Shown here: piece by piece, positions 35,496 to 47,848 of the stretch
Position numbering within the stretch: position 1 is the first letter of the stretch
Layout of the letters: each line of letters opens with the position of its first letter
From: Stenotrophomonas sp. 704A1
GTDB taxonomy: Bacteria; Pseudomonadota; Gammaproteobacteria; Xanthomonadales; Xanthomonadaceae
NCBI RefSeq assembly: GCF_030549525.1
Contig: NZ_CP130831.1
Coordinates: 4,427,501 to 4,491,500, forward strand
Direction of reading: 5' to 3'
DNA length: 64,000 nucleotides
The notes under the pieces: model-generated
The model's database searches: none
The model's input: only the letters and a program-made list of their open reading frames with translations
Told to the model about the DNA's origin: nothing
Translations under genes and position numbers: made by a program

Positions 35496-37334
35496 ATGCC
35501 TGAATACCGCTCCCGCACCTCCACCGCCGGCCGCAACATGGCCGGCGCCCGCGCGCTGTGGCGCGCCACCGGCATGAAGGATGGCGACTTCCACAAGCCG
35601 ATCGTCGCCATCGCCAACTCGTTCACCCAGTTCGTGCCCGGCCACGTGCACCTGAAGGACCTCGGCCAGCTGGTCGCGCGCGAGATCGAACAGGTCGGCG
35701 GCGTCGCCAAGGAATTCAACACCATCGCCGTGGACGACGGCATCGCCATGGGCCACGACGGCATGCTGTACTCGCTGCCCAGCCGCGAGATCATCGCCGA
35801 CTCGGTGGAATACATGGTCAACGCGCACTGCGCCGACGCGCTGGTGTGCATTTCCAACTGCGACAAGATCACCCCCGGCATGCTGATGGCCGCGCTGCGC
35901 CTGAACATCCCGGTGGTGTTCGTCTCCGGCGGGCCGATGGAAGCGGGCAAGACCAAGCTGTCCGAGCACAAGCTGGACCTGGTCGATGCGATGGTCATCG
36001 CCGCCGATGCTACCGCCAGCGACGAAAAGGTCGCCGAGTTCGAGCGCAGCGCGTGCCCGACCTGCGGTTCGTGCTCGGGCATGTTCACCGCCAACTCGAT
36101 GAACTGCCTGACCGAAGCACTGGGCCTGTCGCTGCCCGGCAACGGCTCCACCCTGGCCACCCACGCCGACCGCGAGCAGCTGTTCCTGCGCGCCGGCCGC
36201 TTGATCGTCGAGCTGTGCCACCGCTGGTACGGCGGCGAGGAAGCAAGCGCGCTGCCGCGTGGCATCGCCACCCAGGCCGCGTTCGCCAATGCGATGACCC
36301 TGGACATCGCCATGGGCGGTTCCACCAACACCATCCTGCACCTGCTGGCTGCCGCGCAGGAAGCCGGCGTGGACTTCGACCTGACCCACATCGATGCGCT
36401 GTCGCGGCGCGTGCCGCAGCTGTGCAAGGTGGCGCCGAACACGCCCAGGTACCACATGGAAGACGTGCACCGCGCGGGCGGCGTGTACGGCATCCTCGGC
36501 GAACTGGCGCGTGGCGGCCTGCTGGATACCAGCGTGCCGACCGTGCACAGCCGCACCCTGGCCGATGCCATCGAGCGCTGGGACGTGGCGGTCAGCAGCG
36601 AATCCAGCGTGCACGACTTCTTCCGTGCCGGCCCGGCCGGCATCCCCACCCAGGTGGCTTTCAGCCAGGCCACCCGCTGGCCCACGCTGGACGTGGACCG
36701 CGCCGAAGGCTGCATCCGCAGCGTCGCGCACGCCTATTCGGCCGAAGGCGGCCTGGCCGTGCTGCGCGGCAACCTGGCCGTCGATGGCTGCGTGGTGAAG
36801 ACCGCCGGCGTGGATGAATCCATCCATGTCTTCGAAGGCAGCGCGCGCGTGTTCGAGAGCCAGGACGCGGCGGTGGCCGGCATCCTCGCCGACCAGGTGC
36901 GGCCGGGCGACGTGGTGGTGATCCGCTACGAAGGCCCGAAGGGCGGTCCGGGCATGCAGGAAATGCTCTACCCCACCAGCTACCTGAAATCGAAGGGGCT
37001 GGGCAAGCAGTGCGCGCTGCTGACCGACGGTCGTTTTTCCGGCGGCACCTCGGGCCTGTCGATCGGCCACGTCTCGCCGGAAGCCGCCAGCGGCGGCACC
37101 ATCGGCCTGGTGGAAGACGGCGACCGCATCCGCATCGACATCCCTGCGCGCCGCATCGACCTGCTGGTGGACGACGCCACTCTGGCCCAGCGCCGCGCCG
37201 ATGCCGACGCGCGTGGCTGGAAGCCGCGTGAAGCGCGCCCGCGCAAAGTCACCAGCGCGCTGAAGGCCTACGCGCTGCTCGCCACCAGCGCCGACAAGGG
37301 TGCCGTGCGCAACACTGCGCTGCTGGGCGATTGA
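35496..37334 (+). CDS. ilvD: dihydroxy-acid dehydratase
   Basis: 612 aa from ATG 35496; E. coli IlvD is 616 aa. The iron-sulfur cysteine motifs [10 protein letters not shown] and [16 protein letters not shown] are intact, as are [26 protein letters not shown] and the C-terminal [10 protein letters not shown]. It makes the 2-oxo acid precursors of valine, isoleucine and CoA. It stands alone, outside an ilv cluster. Confidence 0.97.
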   Translation: MPEYRSRTSTAGRNMAGARALWRATGMKDGDFHKPIVAIANSFTQFVPGHVHLKDLGQLVAREIEQVGGVAKEFNTIAVDDGIAMGHDGMLYSLPSREIIADSVEYMVNAHCADALVCISNCDKITPGMLMAALRLNIPVVFVSGGPMEAGKTKLSEHKLDLVDAMVIAADATASDEKVAEFERSACPTCGSCSGMFTANSMNCLTEALGLSLPGNGSTLATHADREQLFLRAGRLIVELCHRWYGGEEASALPRGIATQAAFANAMTLDIAMGGSTNTILHLLAAAQEAGVDFDLTHIDALSRRVPQLCKVAPNTPRYHMEDVHRAGGVYGILGELARGGLLDTSVPTVHSRTLADAIERWDVAVSSESSVHDFFRAGPAGIPTQVAFSQATRWPTLDVDRAEGCIRSVAHAYSAEGGLAVLRGNLAVDGCVVKTAGVDESIHVFEGSARVFESQDAAVAGILADQVRPGDVVVIRYEGPKGGPGMQEMLYPTSYLKSKGLGKQCALLTDGRFSGGTSGLSIGHVSPEAASGGTIGLVEDGDRIRIDIPARRIDLLVDDATLAQRRADADARGWKPREARPRKVTSALKAYALLATSADKGAVRNTALLGD

Positions 37335-37340
37335 GGGGCC

Positions 37341-37378
37341 GTGGGGTCGGACCCCTTTCGCAGCATGGGCTCTGACCC
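37341..37378. repeat. short interspersed palindromic repeat
   Basis: ggggtcggacccc and gggctctgacccc, separated by tttcgcagcat, form a nested palindrome just after ilvD. It is unlike the SMAG units. I believe similar ggggtc(a/g)gacccc elements recur in Xanthomonadaceae genomes, but only one copy is seen here. Confidence 0.5.
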
Positions 37379-37431
37379 CGATCCGCGCCATCAGCAGTAA
37401 GGTAGGACGAAACACCGACACGGAGGTTGTG

Positions 37432-38043
37432 ATGAATCTGCTTTCGCTTGCCCTGGCCGCTGCTCTGGGCACGGGCGCCGAGCCGCCGAAGGCACCGCAC
37501 TGCCGATACGACCGCGATGCGATGCTGGCCATGGAACCGGAGGCATTCGACCAGGATCTGCAGGGCGGCTGGCGCCCGCTGGCCGACCGCGGCTGCCACC
37601 GCGAGGCGGCGGACCTGCTGACTGCGTACGCCGCGCAGCCCAAGGCCGCAGGCAGGACCATCATCCTCTGGCATGCAGGCCAGATGCGCGCCGAGGCCGG
37701 ACAGTACCCGCAGGCGATTGCGCTGATGCAGCGCACCTACAAGCCCAAGGACACCGATCCCGGCTACTGGAACGCGTACGTGGACGGCACGATCGCCTTC
37801 CTGCAGCGCGACCGTGCGGCGCTGGAAAGGGCGCGTGCAGCCCTGATTGCGATTCCCACGCCGGAGCAGATCGCCGGGGCGCTGAAGGATGGGCGCTATC
37901 ACTTCACCACCGCCGGCGGGCAGAAGGTGGATGCGCCGTGGCCGCCCAACCTGGACGTGCTGGATGGCTTCCTGCGCTGCTTTGATCGCGATTACCACAC
38001 TGCGATGGGCAACCAGGCCTGCCGGAATCCGGAAGGCGGTTGA
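37432..38043 (+). CDS. exported protein of unknown function with TPR-like middle
   Basis: 203 aa; GGAGG six bases before ATG 37432 fixes the start. A weak signal peptide (NLLSLALAAALGTGAEPP) is followed by helix pairs such as CHREAADLLTAYAA, YPQAIALMQRTY and TIAFLQRDRAALERARAAL, which look like TPR-type repeats. Two Cys near the C-terminus (LRCF, NQACRN) could form a disulfide. No named family is recognised. Confidence 0.65.
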   Translation: MNLLSLALAAALGTGAEPPKAPHCRYDRDAMLAMEPEAFDQDLQGGWRPLADRGCHREAADLLTAYAAQPKAAGRTIILWHAGQMRAEAGQYPQAIALMQRTYKPKDTDPGYWNAYVDGTIAFLQRDRAALERARAALIAIPTPEQIAGALKDGRYHFTTAGGQKVDAPWPPNLDVLDGFLRCFDRDYHTAMGNQACRNPEGG

Positions 38044-38049
38044 GGCGCT

Positions 38050-38074
38050 TCGCCGGGCATGGCCCGGCGCTACC
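38050..38074. repeat. SMAG-type half unit
   Basis: gccgggcatggcccggcgct ending in ac, between the TPR-like gene and the convergent dinG. Confidence 0.65.
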
Positions 38075-38083
38075 TTCTGATCG

Positions 38084-40186
38084 TCAGCCGATGCTGCGCT
38101 TGAACGGCGGCAGCGCGTCGATGATGCGCTTGCCGTAGCGACGGGTCAGCAGCCGCGAATCGAGGATGATCACCCGGCCGGTGTCGGTGGACGTGCGGAT
38201 CAGGCGGCCGGCGAACTGGGTGAGCGTGCGCAGCGCATGCGGAATCGCGATCAGGTTGAAGGCGTTCAGCCCACGCGCTTCCACCCACTCGCTCAGGGTG
38301 GCGGTCTGCGGATCGGTGGGCACTGCGAACGGCACCTGGGTGATGACCACCGTGGTGCAGGCCTCGCCGGGAAGATCCAGGCCTTCGCCGAACGAGTTCA
38401 GGCCGAACAGCACCGAGCCCTCCCCGGCAGCCACGCGCCGCAGGTGCTCGTCGATCAGGCGCGTCTTGGACATCTCGCCCTGCACCAGCACCTGCTTGCG
38501 CTTGGCCGCGGGCATCAGCCCGGCCACCTTCTCCATCTTCCAGCGCGAGGTGAACAGCACCATCGAGCCCTTGGACCAGTCCAGCTCCCTGCCGATGTAG
38601 CGCGCCACTTCGCGCGGGTGGCCTTCGCGGTCATCCGGGGTGACCGGAAACGGCGGCACGATCAGCTCGGCCTGGTTGGGCAGGTCGAACGGCGACGACA
38701 GTGAGACCATCTCGGCGGTTTCGGGGATGCCATTGTCGATCGCCAGCGACTGGAAATCGCCGCCGCCGGTCAGCGTGGCCGAGGTCATCACCACCGAATC
38801 CACTTCATCCCACAGCAGCTTGCGCAGCACGTGCGCGGCCGACACCGGCGAGCCGTGCAGCACCAGGTCGCCGTCGCGGGTGGCGGTGACCCAGCGCGCC
38901 ATCGGCGGTGCGCCGTCCTTGTCTTCGCGGCGCCAGACCTGCCACAGGTTGTACTGCTGCTCGATCATTTCCAGCGCCATGCCCAGGTTGCGCTGCAGGC
39001 GCTCGCGCGCCGGATCGTCGGGCTTGCCCTTGGCCACCTGCGCGGTGGCCGCATGGGCCCAGTTGTAGAGGCTGCGGGTATCGTCGGCCAGCGCTTCGAT
39101 CGGCGCGCGCCAGGCCTCGGGCAGGCGGCCGTTGGCGGCGCGCCACATCGGTTCCTCGTCGGCCGGGGCCGGCATCCACACCGCTTCGACGTGGTCGCGG
39201 AACGCACGCAGTTGCTTGCTGACGTTGCTGGCCACGTCGATGGCCTCGTTCGGCAGCAGGTTGCCGAGCCGATCCTTGTCCACCGCGCGGTAGGCGCCGG
39301 CGATCAGGATCTGCAGGCGGCCGGTGCGTTTGGCCATCTCGTCCAGCGCCAGGCTGGCGGCGCCCTGGTCGATCGCCACGTTGCCGACGTGGTGGCCTTC
39401 ATCCAGTACCAGCAGCATGTCCGACGGCGCGGCGATCATCGGCTGGCCGTTGTCGCTGTCACCAATGGACAGCGCCGACAGCAGCAGCGCGTGGTTGGTG
39501 ACCACGATCTGTGCATCGCGCACGGTGTTGCGCGAGCGCAGCACCGCGCACTGTGCCGAATAGGCGCAGCGGCGCCCTGCACAGCCCGAGGCCGGCGTGG
39601 TGATGCGGCTGCGCAGGCCGGGGCTGATCGTCTCCGGCGCATTGTCGATGTCGCCGTCCCAGCTGCCGCTGGTGAAGGCCACCGTGAGCCGCTTGGCGAT
39701 GTCCATCTCGATCGGTGCCAGCGGCCGGTCGAACAGCGGCTGCTCGTCGTCGAACATGCCGTTCTGTGCGCCCTCGCCATGCGCTTCGGCGGCATTGCGC
39801 GTGCACAGGTAGCGGGTGCGGCCCTTGGCCAGCGCCACGGTCGCCTCCAGGCCGGTGGCCTTGAGGAAGTTCGGGATATCGCGCTCGACCAGCTGCGACT
39901 GCAGGGCCACGGTGCCGGTGCTGATCACCAGCTTCTTCTTGCTGGCCAGGGCAATCGGCACGCCCGCGGTCAGGTAGCCCAGACTCTTGCCGACGCCGGT
40001 CGGTGCCTCGACCACGCCAACGCCGCCGCTGGTGGACAGCGCGCGCGACACCACGCCGATCATCTGGCTCTGCGAGCGGCGGGTGGAGAAGCCGGGGGTG
40101 TTGGCCTGCAGCGTGGTGTACGCCTTGCGGATCGCATCCTTCAGGGCGTCATCGAGCTTGCGCGGGGCGGCGACGGTTTCGGTCAC
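38084..40186 (-). CDS. dinG: ATP-dependent DNA helicase DinG
   Basis: 700 aa. Walker A is [15 protein letters not shown] (about residue 60-70). The iron-sulfur cysteines lie at CTRN and in [12 protein letters not shown]. The DEAH-type box is [10 protein letters not shown]. The C-terminal helicase motifs include [17 protein letters not shown] and [17 protein letters not shown]. DinG is a 5'-3' XPD-like helicase acting on R-loops and damaged DNA. No LexA-like box was recognised in the short upstream region. Confidence 0.93.
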   Translation of the reverse strand: MTETVAAPRKLDDALKDAIRKAYTTLQANTPGFSTRRSQSQMIGVVSRALSTSGGVGVVEAPTGVGKSLGYLTAGVPIALASKKKLVISTGTVALQSQLVERDIPNFLKATGLEATVALAKGRTRYLCTRNAAEAHGEGAQNGMFDDEQPLFDRPLAPIEMDIAKRLTVAFTSGSWDGDIDNAPETISPGLRSRITTPASGCAGRRCAYSAQCAVLRSRNTVRDAQIVVTNHALLLSALSIGDSDNGQPMIAAPSDMLLVLDEGHHVGNVAIDQGAASLALDEMAKRTGRLQILIAGAYRAVDKDRLGNLLPNEAIDVASNVSKQLRAFRDHVEAVWMPAPADEEPMWRAANGRLPEAWRAPIEALADDTRSLYNWAHAATAQVAKGKPDDPARERLQRNLGMALEMIEQQYNLWQVWRREDKDGAPPMARWVTATRDGDLVLHGSPVSAAHVLRKLLWDEVDSVVMTSATLTGGGDFQSLAIDNGIPETAEMVSLSSPFDLPNQAELIVPPFPVTPDDREGHPREVARYIGRELDWSKGSMVLFTSRWKMEKVAGLMPAAKRKQVLVQGEMSKTRLIDEHLRRVAAGEGSVLFGLNSFGEGLDLPGEACTTVVITQVPFAVPTDPQTATLSEWVEARGLNAFNLIAIPHALRTLTQFAGRLIRTSTDTGRVIILDSRLLTRRYGKRIIDALPPFKRSIG

Positions 40187-40342
40187 GCCAGTAGCTACCG
40201 TAGCGGGGTCAGGCCGGTCATTGTCGCATGCTGGACCGGCCGGACCGGGGCGACGGCGCTGAACGGAGTCAGCGGCGTCGGGGGTTGGCGCTCATGGGCT
40301 GGGCGCAGCGCCGCAGCCAAGGCAGATGCGCAAGCCCATCAC

Positions 40343-40413
40343 GGGTCGCGCCGGGCCGTGCCCGGCGGCTTGATCGGGACCGCTGCGCTCGCCGGGCATC
40401 GCCCGGCGCTACC
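40343..40413. repeat. degenerate SMAG palindrome dimer
   Basis: cgccgggccgtgcccggcgg and cgccgggcatcgcccggcgc face each other in the gap between dinG and the small membrane-protein gene. Each has a base change in the usual cat loop region. The second unit runs into the stop-codon end of that gene. Confidence 0.65.
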
Positions 40414-40774
40414 GGGTGGGAGGCGTCGGCGCGGCCGGACGTTGGCGCAGCATCCGCACCAGCGCCCAGACCAGCAGCACGATGCCGATGGCATCGAACA
40501 TGGCCAGTGCGAAGTGAACCACGCCCAGCACCATGCTCAGGCCCGACATCGCGCTGAAATCCCCCTGGCTGACCATCCACATCGGCACCAGGCCGGCCAG
40601 TAGGCTGCCGATGCTGGCAGCCAGCAGCAGCAGCAGGCCGACCAAGGCGCCGGTGCGGGCCGGATCGCGCGGCGCGCCCAGCACCCAGACCAGGCCGACG
40701 CAGAGCGCGATCAGCACCGGCAGGCGCACGCCGACCATGGTCAGCACGGTCATCATCAAGGCCTGGGTATCCAT
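40409..40774 (-). CDS. small membrane protein of unknown function
   Basis: 121 aa with three to four hydrophobic segments (LPVLIALCVGLVWVL, ALVGLLLLLAASIGSLLAGL, GVVHFALAMFDAIGIVLLVW) and a Pro/Arg-rich tail. It starts three bases after the aroE stop on the same strand, so it is probably cotranscribed. No family recognised. Confidence 0.65.
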   Translation of the reverse strand: MDTQALMMTVLTMVGVRLPVLIALCVGLVWVLGAPRDPARTGALVGLLLLLAASIGSLLAGLVPMWMVSQGDFSAMSGLSMVLGVVHFALAMFDAIGIVLLVWALVRMLRQRPAAPTPPTR

Positions 40775-40777
40775 CGA

Positions 40778-41623
40778 TCAGTCCTGGCCGGCGAAGGCAC
40801 CGGCACCGGCGCGCAGCTGCTGGTAGACCTCGTCGGTCTGCGGGCGCACGCCATGCCACTGCAGGAAACTTTCAGCGGCCTGCTCGACCAGCATGCCCAG
40901 GCCATCGACGGTGTTGCGGCACTGGGCGGCGCGCGCCCAGGCCAGGAACGCGATGGACGCCTCGCCATAGTTCAGGTCCACCGCGGTGGTCATCGAATTG
41001 ACCAGCGACAGCGGCAGCTTGAATTCGGCATCGCGGTCACGGCCCGCCGACGTGGCGTTGAGGATCAGTTCGAAATCGCCGAGGTCGCGCAGGTCGTCCC
41101 AGTAGCGGCTGAGCGCACGGCCCGGTTCGCCCATCGCGTCGATCAGCTCGTCGGCGCGCTCCGGGGTGCGGTTGACCACCACCAGCTCGGTGATGCCGGC
41201 ATCCAGCAGCGCCGGTGCAACGCTGCGCGCCGAACCGCCGGCGCCGAGCAGCAGCACGCGGCGACCGCGCAGGTCCAGGCTGTGGCGGTCGGTGAGGTCG
41301 CGCACCAGGCCGATGCCATCGGTGGTGTCGCCGTGCCAGCGATCGCCCTTGCGCAGCAGCGTGTTGACCGAACCGGCGCGGCGCGCGCGCGCGGTCAGCG
41401 TGGTGCACACCGAAAACGCGGCCTCCTTGTGCGGCGAGGTGACATTGGCGCCGACGCCACCTTCGGCGGCGAACGCCTCCAGCCCTGCCAGGAATGCCTC
41501 CGGGGCCAGGTCGAGCGCGCGATAGTCGATCGCGATGCCTTCCTGGCGACCGAACGCGGCATGGATCTGCGGCGACTTCGAGTGGGCAACGGGGTGTCCG
41601 AAGACGGCGTAACGGTCGGTCAT
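40778..41623 (-). CDS. aroE: shikimate dehydrogenase
   Basis: 281 aa. The substrate site [18 protein letters not shown], catalytic Lys and Asn in [12 protein letters not shown], the NADP loop [16 protein letters not shown] with NRTPERA, and the C-terminal [13 protein letters not shown] are present. It reduces 3-dehydroshikimate in the aromatic amino acid pathway. Confidence 0.96.
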   Translation of the reverse strand: MTDRYAVFGHPVAHSKSPQIHAAFGRQEGIAIDYRALDLAPEAFLAGLEAFAAEGGVGANVTSPHKEAAFSVCTTLTARARRAGSVNTLLRKGDRWHGDTTDGIGLVRDLTDRHSLDLRGRRVLLLGAGGSARSVAPALLDAGITELVVVNRTPERADELIDAMGEPGRALSRYWDDLRDLGDFELILNATSAGRDRDAEFKLPLSLVNSMTTAVDLNYGEASIAFLAWARAAQCRNTVDGLGMLVEQAAESFLQWHGVRPQTDEVYQQLRAGAGAFAGQD

Positions 41624-41671
41624 GGAATCCTCAAGCTGGCTAGACTGGTGCTCTTTCGTGCATGGACCTGG

Positions 41672-42565
41672 ATGATGCGTATCGCCCCGACCCTGCTGGT
41701 GCTCGCCGCCAGTCTACTCTCTGCCCCGGTGGCGATGGCGTTGAACGAGTACGGCATCGAAGGCATGGGCGTGGTCTCCAGCCGTGCCGATGAAGGCCGC
41801 GCGACGATCAGCGCCGACGGCCAGCGCATCGTCTTCGCCCGGCGCGGCGAGGCCGGCTGGGCCCTGTGGCAGGCGCGCCTGGCCGACGGCCGCTGGCAGG
41901 ACGCGCAGGCGCTGCCGCTCACCATGGTCGGGGATGCACGCGATCCGTACTTCAGCCGCGATGGCCGCTGGCTGCTGTTCGCCGCGGGCCGCGAGGGGCA
42001 GCTGGCACTGTACCGCGCGGCGGTGACCGCCGATGGCCGCCTCGGCACGCCACAGCCGATGGCCGGCAGCGGCGGCCGCGCCGAACGCGGCCCAGCCCTG
42101 AGCGTGGACGGACGCTGGCTGCTGTTCGCCCGCCAGCAGGGCCGTGGTGCCGGCTGGGACCTGTTCGTGGCGGCACTGGACGCCCACGGGGCGCGCGGGC
42201 CGGCGGTGGCGCTGACCGCGCTGAACAGCGCCGCCGATGAAACCGATGGCGACTGGCTCGGCAGCGGCGGTGCCGTGGCCTTCAGCCGCGGCAGCGGCGA
42301 AACCGCGCAGGTCTGGACCAGTCAGTGCGCATGGACCGGCGCGGGCGCGCAGCCGCTGGCCCTGTCGTTCAACCAGGACAGCGGCTGGACGGCGGCGCCG
42401 GTACTCGACAACGCCAAGCCCGGCGAGATGATGGTGGCCAGCAGCGCGGCCAGGGCGCCGCGCGCCGGCGGCGTGGATGTGTACCGGCTGGCGGTGCCGA
42501 AGGTGACCCCGGTGGCCGGGTGCCTCCCGCAGGCAACACCGGCCACGGTAGGCGACGCCCCGTAG
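41672..42565 (+). CDS. exported PD40/TolB-like beta-propeller protein
   Basis: 297 aa from the tandem ATGs at 41672/41675; the upstream open frame is antisense to aroE. A signal peptide ([16 protein letters not shown]) is followed by WD40-like PD40 repeats with the D-x-x-R-I/W-L-L/V-F-A signature: [45 protein letters not shown]. It is likely periplasmic and may bind protein or sugar partners. It is divergent from aroE. Confidence 0.75.
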   Translation: MMRIAPTLLVLAASLLSAPVAMALNEYGIEGMGVVSSRADEGRATISADGQRIVFARRGEAGWALWQARLADGRWQDAQALPLTMVGDARDPYFSRDGRWLLFAAGREGQLALYRAAVTADGRLGTPQPMAGSGGRAERGPALSVDGRWLLFARQQGRGAGWDLFVAALDAHGARGPAVALTALNSAADETDGDWLGSGGAVAFSRGSGETAQVWTSQCAWTGAGAQPLALSFNQDSGWTAAPVLDNAKPGEMMVASSAARAPRAGGVDVYRLAVPKVTPVAGCLPQATPATVGDAP

Positions 42566-42604
42566 CTCCACGCCGCGCGCGGAGGCAACGCCAGCAACAC
42601 GCGG

Positions 42605-42874
42605 TCAGCGCGACAGCACCTTGGCGCGCTGCTGCTCGTACTCCACTTCACTCAGCTGGCCGTTGTCCTTGCGCCGGTTCAGCGCCGCCAGCTCGGCCTG
42701 CACGCTCTGCGGCAGGGCCTGCTCACGGGCGACCCGCGCGGCGGCGGACAGCTGTTCCGGCGGACGCCGCGCGGCCCGCCACGCGGCCACGAACACGGCA
42801 ACGATGATGGCCCCGAACAGCAGTGTGCCGGCGCCCCAGATCAGCCATTGCATCCAGCCCATTTCGGGTCCCAT
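42605..42874 (-). CDS. SHOCT-domain small membrane protein
   Basis: 89 aa. One membrane helix (LIWGAGTLLFGAIIVAVFVAAW) and a C-terminal SHOCT motif (LAALNRRKDNGQLSEVEYEQ), a short helical oligomerisation motif found at C-termini of many membrane proteins. Function unknown. Confidence 0.75.
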   Translation of the reverse strand: MGPEMGWMQWLIWGAGTLLFGAIIVAVFVAAWRAARRPPEQLSAAARVAREQALPQSVQAELAALNRRKDNGQLSEVEYEQQRAKVLSR

Positions 42875-42907
42875 TGCCTGTTCCTCCGTCCGTCGTGGCC
42901 GCTATTG

Positions 42908-44834
<1,927 letters not shown>

Positions 44835-44953
44835 GGGAGCAGCCGCGGGGGCGCGGTTTCACAGGCACGCGGGGGGCTCGCGCAGCCGCTCATTGTACTC
44901 CCCGGCCCGGCGGGCAGCCGTGGCCCTGCGACGCCCGGTCGCACCCTGGGGGC

Positions 44954-45202
44954 TCAGACCACGCCGCCGCCCAGGCCCAGGCGGACGATCCCGACCACCA
45001 CCACGATGCCGTTCAGGACCAGACCGGTCCAGGCCCTGCCGCGCTTGCTGGGGTGGGTGAACAGGATGCCCAGCGCGGCGATGATCGCGCCGACCGCAGC
45101 GAAGGGAATCAGGAACCAGTTGCCCCACCCCAGCAGCGGTATCAGCGCCAGGATCATCCACAACAGCGCCAGTACCCCCCACAACAGACTGATCACACCC
45201 AT
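44954..45202 (-). CDS. small three-helix membrane protein (DUF4190-like pattern)
   Basis: 82 aa from ATG 45202, chosen because GGGAG is correctly spaced; an in-frame start at 45280 adds 26 polar residues. Three hydrophobic segments (VISLLWGVLALLWMILALIPL, WFLIPFAAVGAIIAALGIL, WTGLVLNGIVVVVGIV) around a THPSKRGRAW loop resemble small DUF4190-type proteins. Function unknown. Confidence 0.65.
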   Translation of the reverse strand: MGVISLLWGVLALLWMILALIPLLGWGNWFLIPFAAVGAIIAALGILFTHPSKRGRAWTGLVLNGIVVVVGIVRLGLGGGVV

Positions 45203-45381
45203 GCCCGGCTCCCGTGGTTGCTCCGGTTCACCATAGCCCTTCCGGGCGGCCGCGCCTACCGTCATTGCCATCAGCCTCACCGGCCCCGTGCTAGCGTGCG
45301 GCCATGGCTCGCGCGCCGGTGTTGGCGCCGATTCAGAGTGGCCGGCCGATGATCCGATCCAGTCCTACAGGGGTACACGCC

Positions 45382-45846
45382 ATGAACATCCGTTGGGTCG
45401 CCTTGGCGGCCATGCTGCTGGCCGCCGCCGGTTGTGCCAGCACCTCCAAGGTCATGCTCGGCCGCGCCCGGGCGCCGATCGATCCGGCCCAGGTGCAGAT
45501 CTATTCGACGCCGCCGGCCGGTTCGCAGGAAATCGCACAGCTGGAATCGTCCTCGGCCGTGGGCTTCGGCACGCAGGGCCAGACCGACGCCGCCGTGGCC
45601 CGCCTGAAGCGCGAAGCCGCTGCGCTCGGCGCCAACGGCGTGATACTGATGGGCGTGGGCAGCAGCGGCTCGCCGGTGGGCATGTCCGTCGGTGCCGGCA
45701 GCTACGGTTCGCACGTGGGCGGTGGCGTCGGTATCGGCATTCCGACCACGCAGAAGCGCGCGGCCGGCGTGGCGATCTGGGTGCCGAACCCGCAGGCGCC
45801 GGCGCGCTTGCCGACGCAGACCATCACCCCGGAACCGCAGCGCTGA
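45382..45846 (+). CDS. lipoprotein of unknown function
   Basis: 154 aa from ATG 45382. Signal with lipobox AAAGCAS (Cys18). The body has an IDPAQVQIYSTPPAGSQEIAQLES strand-turn, a helix AAVARLKREAAALGANGVILMG, and a Gly/Ser-rich segment. The ALGANGVI-type helix resembles small YbjQ/DUF4156-like exported proteins, but I cannot assign a family. Confidence 0.7.
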   Translation: MNIRWVALAAMLLAAAGCASTSKVMLGRARAPIDPAQVQIYSTPPAGSQEIAQLESSSAVGFGTQGQTDAAVARLKREAAALGANGVILMGVGSSGSPVGMSVGAGSYGSHVGGGVGIGIPTTQKRAAGVAIWVPNPQAPARLPTQTITPEPQR

Positions 45847-45865
45847 CGCCACCGCGTCGACGCCG

Positions 45866-45928
45866 GTAGCGCCGGGCCAGGCCCGGCGGCGTTTCCGCTG
45901 CGCTCGCCGGGCATGGCCCGGCGCTACC
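45866..45928. repeat. SMAG palindrome dimer
   Basis: gtagcgccgggccaggcccg and inverted gccgggcatggcccggcgct ending in ac, between the lipoprotein gene and the convergent DUF885 gene. Confidence 0.8.
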
Positions 45929-45930
45929 GC

Positions 45931-47733
45931 TTACTTCGTCCGGTACTTCGGCACGAACTGCTGCTGCACCGCTTCGGCCAGCTGATCCGGCGGCAGCAGG
46001 CCCTGGTCGAGCAGGAAGTTGTTGAACGCCAGGCGGTCGAACTTCGCGCCCAGCGCAAGCTCGGTCTGCATGCGCAGTTCCAGGATGCGGGTGTAGCCGT
46101 AGAAGTAGCTGCCCGCCTGGCCCGGCATGCGCACCATGTAGCGGTCCAGTTCCTGGGTGGCCATCGCCTTGGACAGGCCGACCTGCTCGATCAGCACGCG
46201 CTCGGCATTGGCGCGGTCGGTCAGGCCCAGGTTGAGCATCGGGTCGAGCATCGCGCGGGCGGCACGCAGCAGGCGGAACTGCAGAGCGATCATCTGCCCG
46301 TCCAGCGGCTCGTACGGCACCATCTCGGCTTCGGCATACAGCGCCCAGCCTTCCACGTTCACCGAATTGAACGCGAACATGGTGCGCGCCAGCGATACCC
46401 CACGCTCGACCATCGCGGTGAACTGCAGCTCATGGCCGGGGCGGCCTTCGTGCGCGCTCAGCGTCCACGCTGCGGCACCGAAGTTGAAATCATCGTACTG
46501 CGCGCCCGGGCCAGCGGCCGGGTTGCCCAACGGCAGCACGAAGGTGCCCTGCTGCCCGGTATTGTTGACCAGCGGTGCCGGCAGGAAGTGCGGGGCCGGG
46601 CTGGCCGCGCTTTCCGCCGCCGAGCCCAGGCGCATCTGCATGGCGCGCTTGGGCACATCGACGATGCCGTGTTCGCGGATCAGCGGATCGATGGCGTCGA
46701 TGACCTTGCGGTAGTGGCCTTCCAGATGATCGTCGGCGATCTTGTCGGCCTTCAGCGCGCGGATCACCGCCACCGGGTCGCTCGGGTCAGCCACCTTCAG
46801 GCCCTTGTCCTTGGCCACCAGCGGCGCCAGCTGCTGCATCGCCGAGCGGGTCTCCATGAATTCCAGCTGCGCGCGCTGCATCAGCAGCTTCGGATCGATG
46901 TCGATACCGACCTGCTTCAGCTGGTACGCATACAGCGGCGCCGGCAGGCGCGCATCGGCGCGTGCCTTGGGCAGCACCTCCTTGCGCGTCCACGCGGCGT
47001 AGTCCTTCATCTGCCCGGCCAGGGTCTTCATCGCCTCGTCGGCACCAGCGATCTGGTACTTCTTCAGCAGTGACTCGATGCCGGTGATGTAGGTCTCGAC
47101 GTTGTCCAGCGACTGCTGCACTTCGATCGTGGTCGGCTGCAGCAGCGTGCTGTCCTTCAGGCGTTCTTCGTAACGCTGGCGGGCCAGCGTGGTGAAGGCG
47201 GTGCCGCCCGGCTGCAGGCCCGCGTACGCCTTGAGGCGATCGAGCGCCTTGGCCCGGCGCTCGACCGGCACCTGGTCGGACAGCAGCAGGTTGAGGCCGC
47301 TGAACACCGTCTGCGGCGCGTCGCTCCACGGCAGCAGGTACTTCTCGTTGAGCTCACTGCCTTCGATGTCCTGGCTGGCGGCGTGGATCATGATCGCCAG
47401 GTCCTGGCGGACGTTGGGATCCTTCTCGGTGGCCAGCTTGGCCTTCAGCTCGTCACGGGCCTTGGCCATGGCGGCGCGGTAGCGCGCATCATTGTCCGGG
47501 CCGAGGTCGGCCACCTTGTCGTCATAGCCGGGCACGCCGAAGAAGCCGGTCTCCTCTGGCTGGAACGGCCCCTGCGCATCGAGCAGGATCTGCGCCAGCG
47601 CGTTGCTGCGCGCCACCCAGGCCGGGCTGGCCGGGGTAGCGGCCTTGGCGGCGGGTGCGGCCAGGGCCGACGGAGCGGACAGCAGCGGGGCGGCACTCAG
47701 GGCCAGGGCAACGGCCAGCGCGATGGGCTTCAT
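45931..47733 (-). CDS. exported DUF885-family hydrolase
   Basis: 600 aa from ATG 47733 (GGAG upstream). A signal peptide with Ala-rich cleavage region (PSALAAPAAKAATPA) precedes a single long DUF885 region. The diagnostic AHEGRPGHELQFTAMVE motif, with His and Glu that could bind a metal, lies around residue 430, and SYFYGYTRILELR nearby is also typical. The family is probably a zinc-dependent peptidase-like group; the substrate is unknown. It is likely periplasmic. Confidence 0.83.
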   Translation of the reverse strand: MKPIALAVALALSAAPLLSAPSALAAPAAKAATPASPAWVARSNALAQILLDAQGPFQPEETGFFGVPGYDDKVADLGPDNDARYRAAMAKARDELKAKLATEKDPNVRQDLAIMIHAASQDIEGSELNEKYLLPWSDAPQTVFSGLNLLLSDQVPVERRAKALDRLKAYAGLQPGGTAFTTLARQRYEERLKDSTLLQPTTIEVQQSLDNVETYITGIESLLKKYQIAGADEAMKTLAGQMKDYAAWTRKEVLPKARADARLPAPLYAYQLKQVGIDIDPKLLMQRAQLEFMETRSAMQQLAPLVAKDKGLKVADPSDPVAVIRALKADKIADDHLEGHYRKVIDAIDPLIREHGIVDVPKRAMQMRLGSAAESAASPAPHFLPAPLVNNTGQQGTFVLPLGNPAAGPGAQYDDFNFGAAAWTLSAHEGRPGHELQFTAMVERGVSLARTMFAFNSVNVEGWALYAEAEMVPYEPLDGQMIALQFRLLRAARAMLDPMLNLGLTDRANAERVLIEQVGLSKAMATQELDRYMVRMPGQAGSYFYGYTRILELRMQTELALGAKFDRLAFNNFLLDQGLLPPDQLAEAVQQQFVPKYRTK

Positions 47734-47848
47734 GGGACACTCCAGCAAAGGGTTGCCCGCAACTTACGCGGTTGGGGCGATGGCGACAATCGGCTGGAGG
47801 TCATGGCAGCTGGCAACGCGGCCGGGCGTAGCGCCGCGTGATCGGCAG

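Noticed and set aside
35400..37736. 778-codon minus-strand ORF opposite ilvD
   Set aside because: Shadow of a fully conserved IlvD frame, and it crosses SMAG repeats.
40190..40400. Plus-strand ORFs in the gap between dinG and the small membrane protein
   Set aside because: Arg/Pro/Gly-rich low-complexity frames covering SMAG repeats, with no ribosome site.
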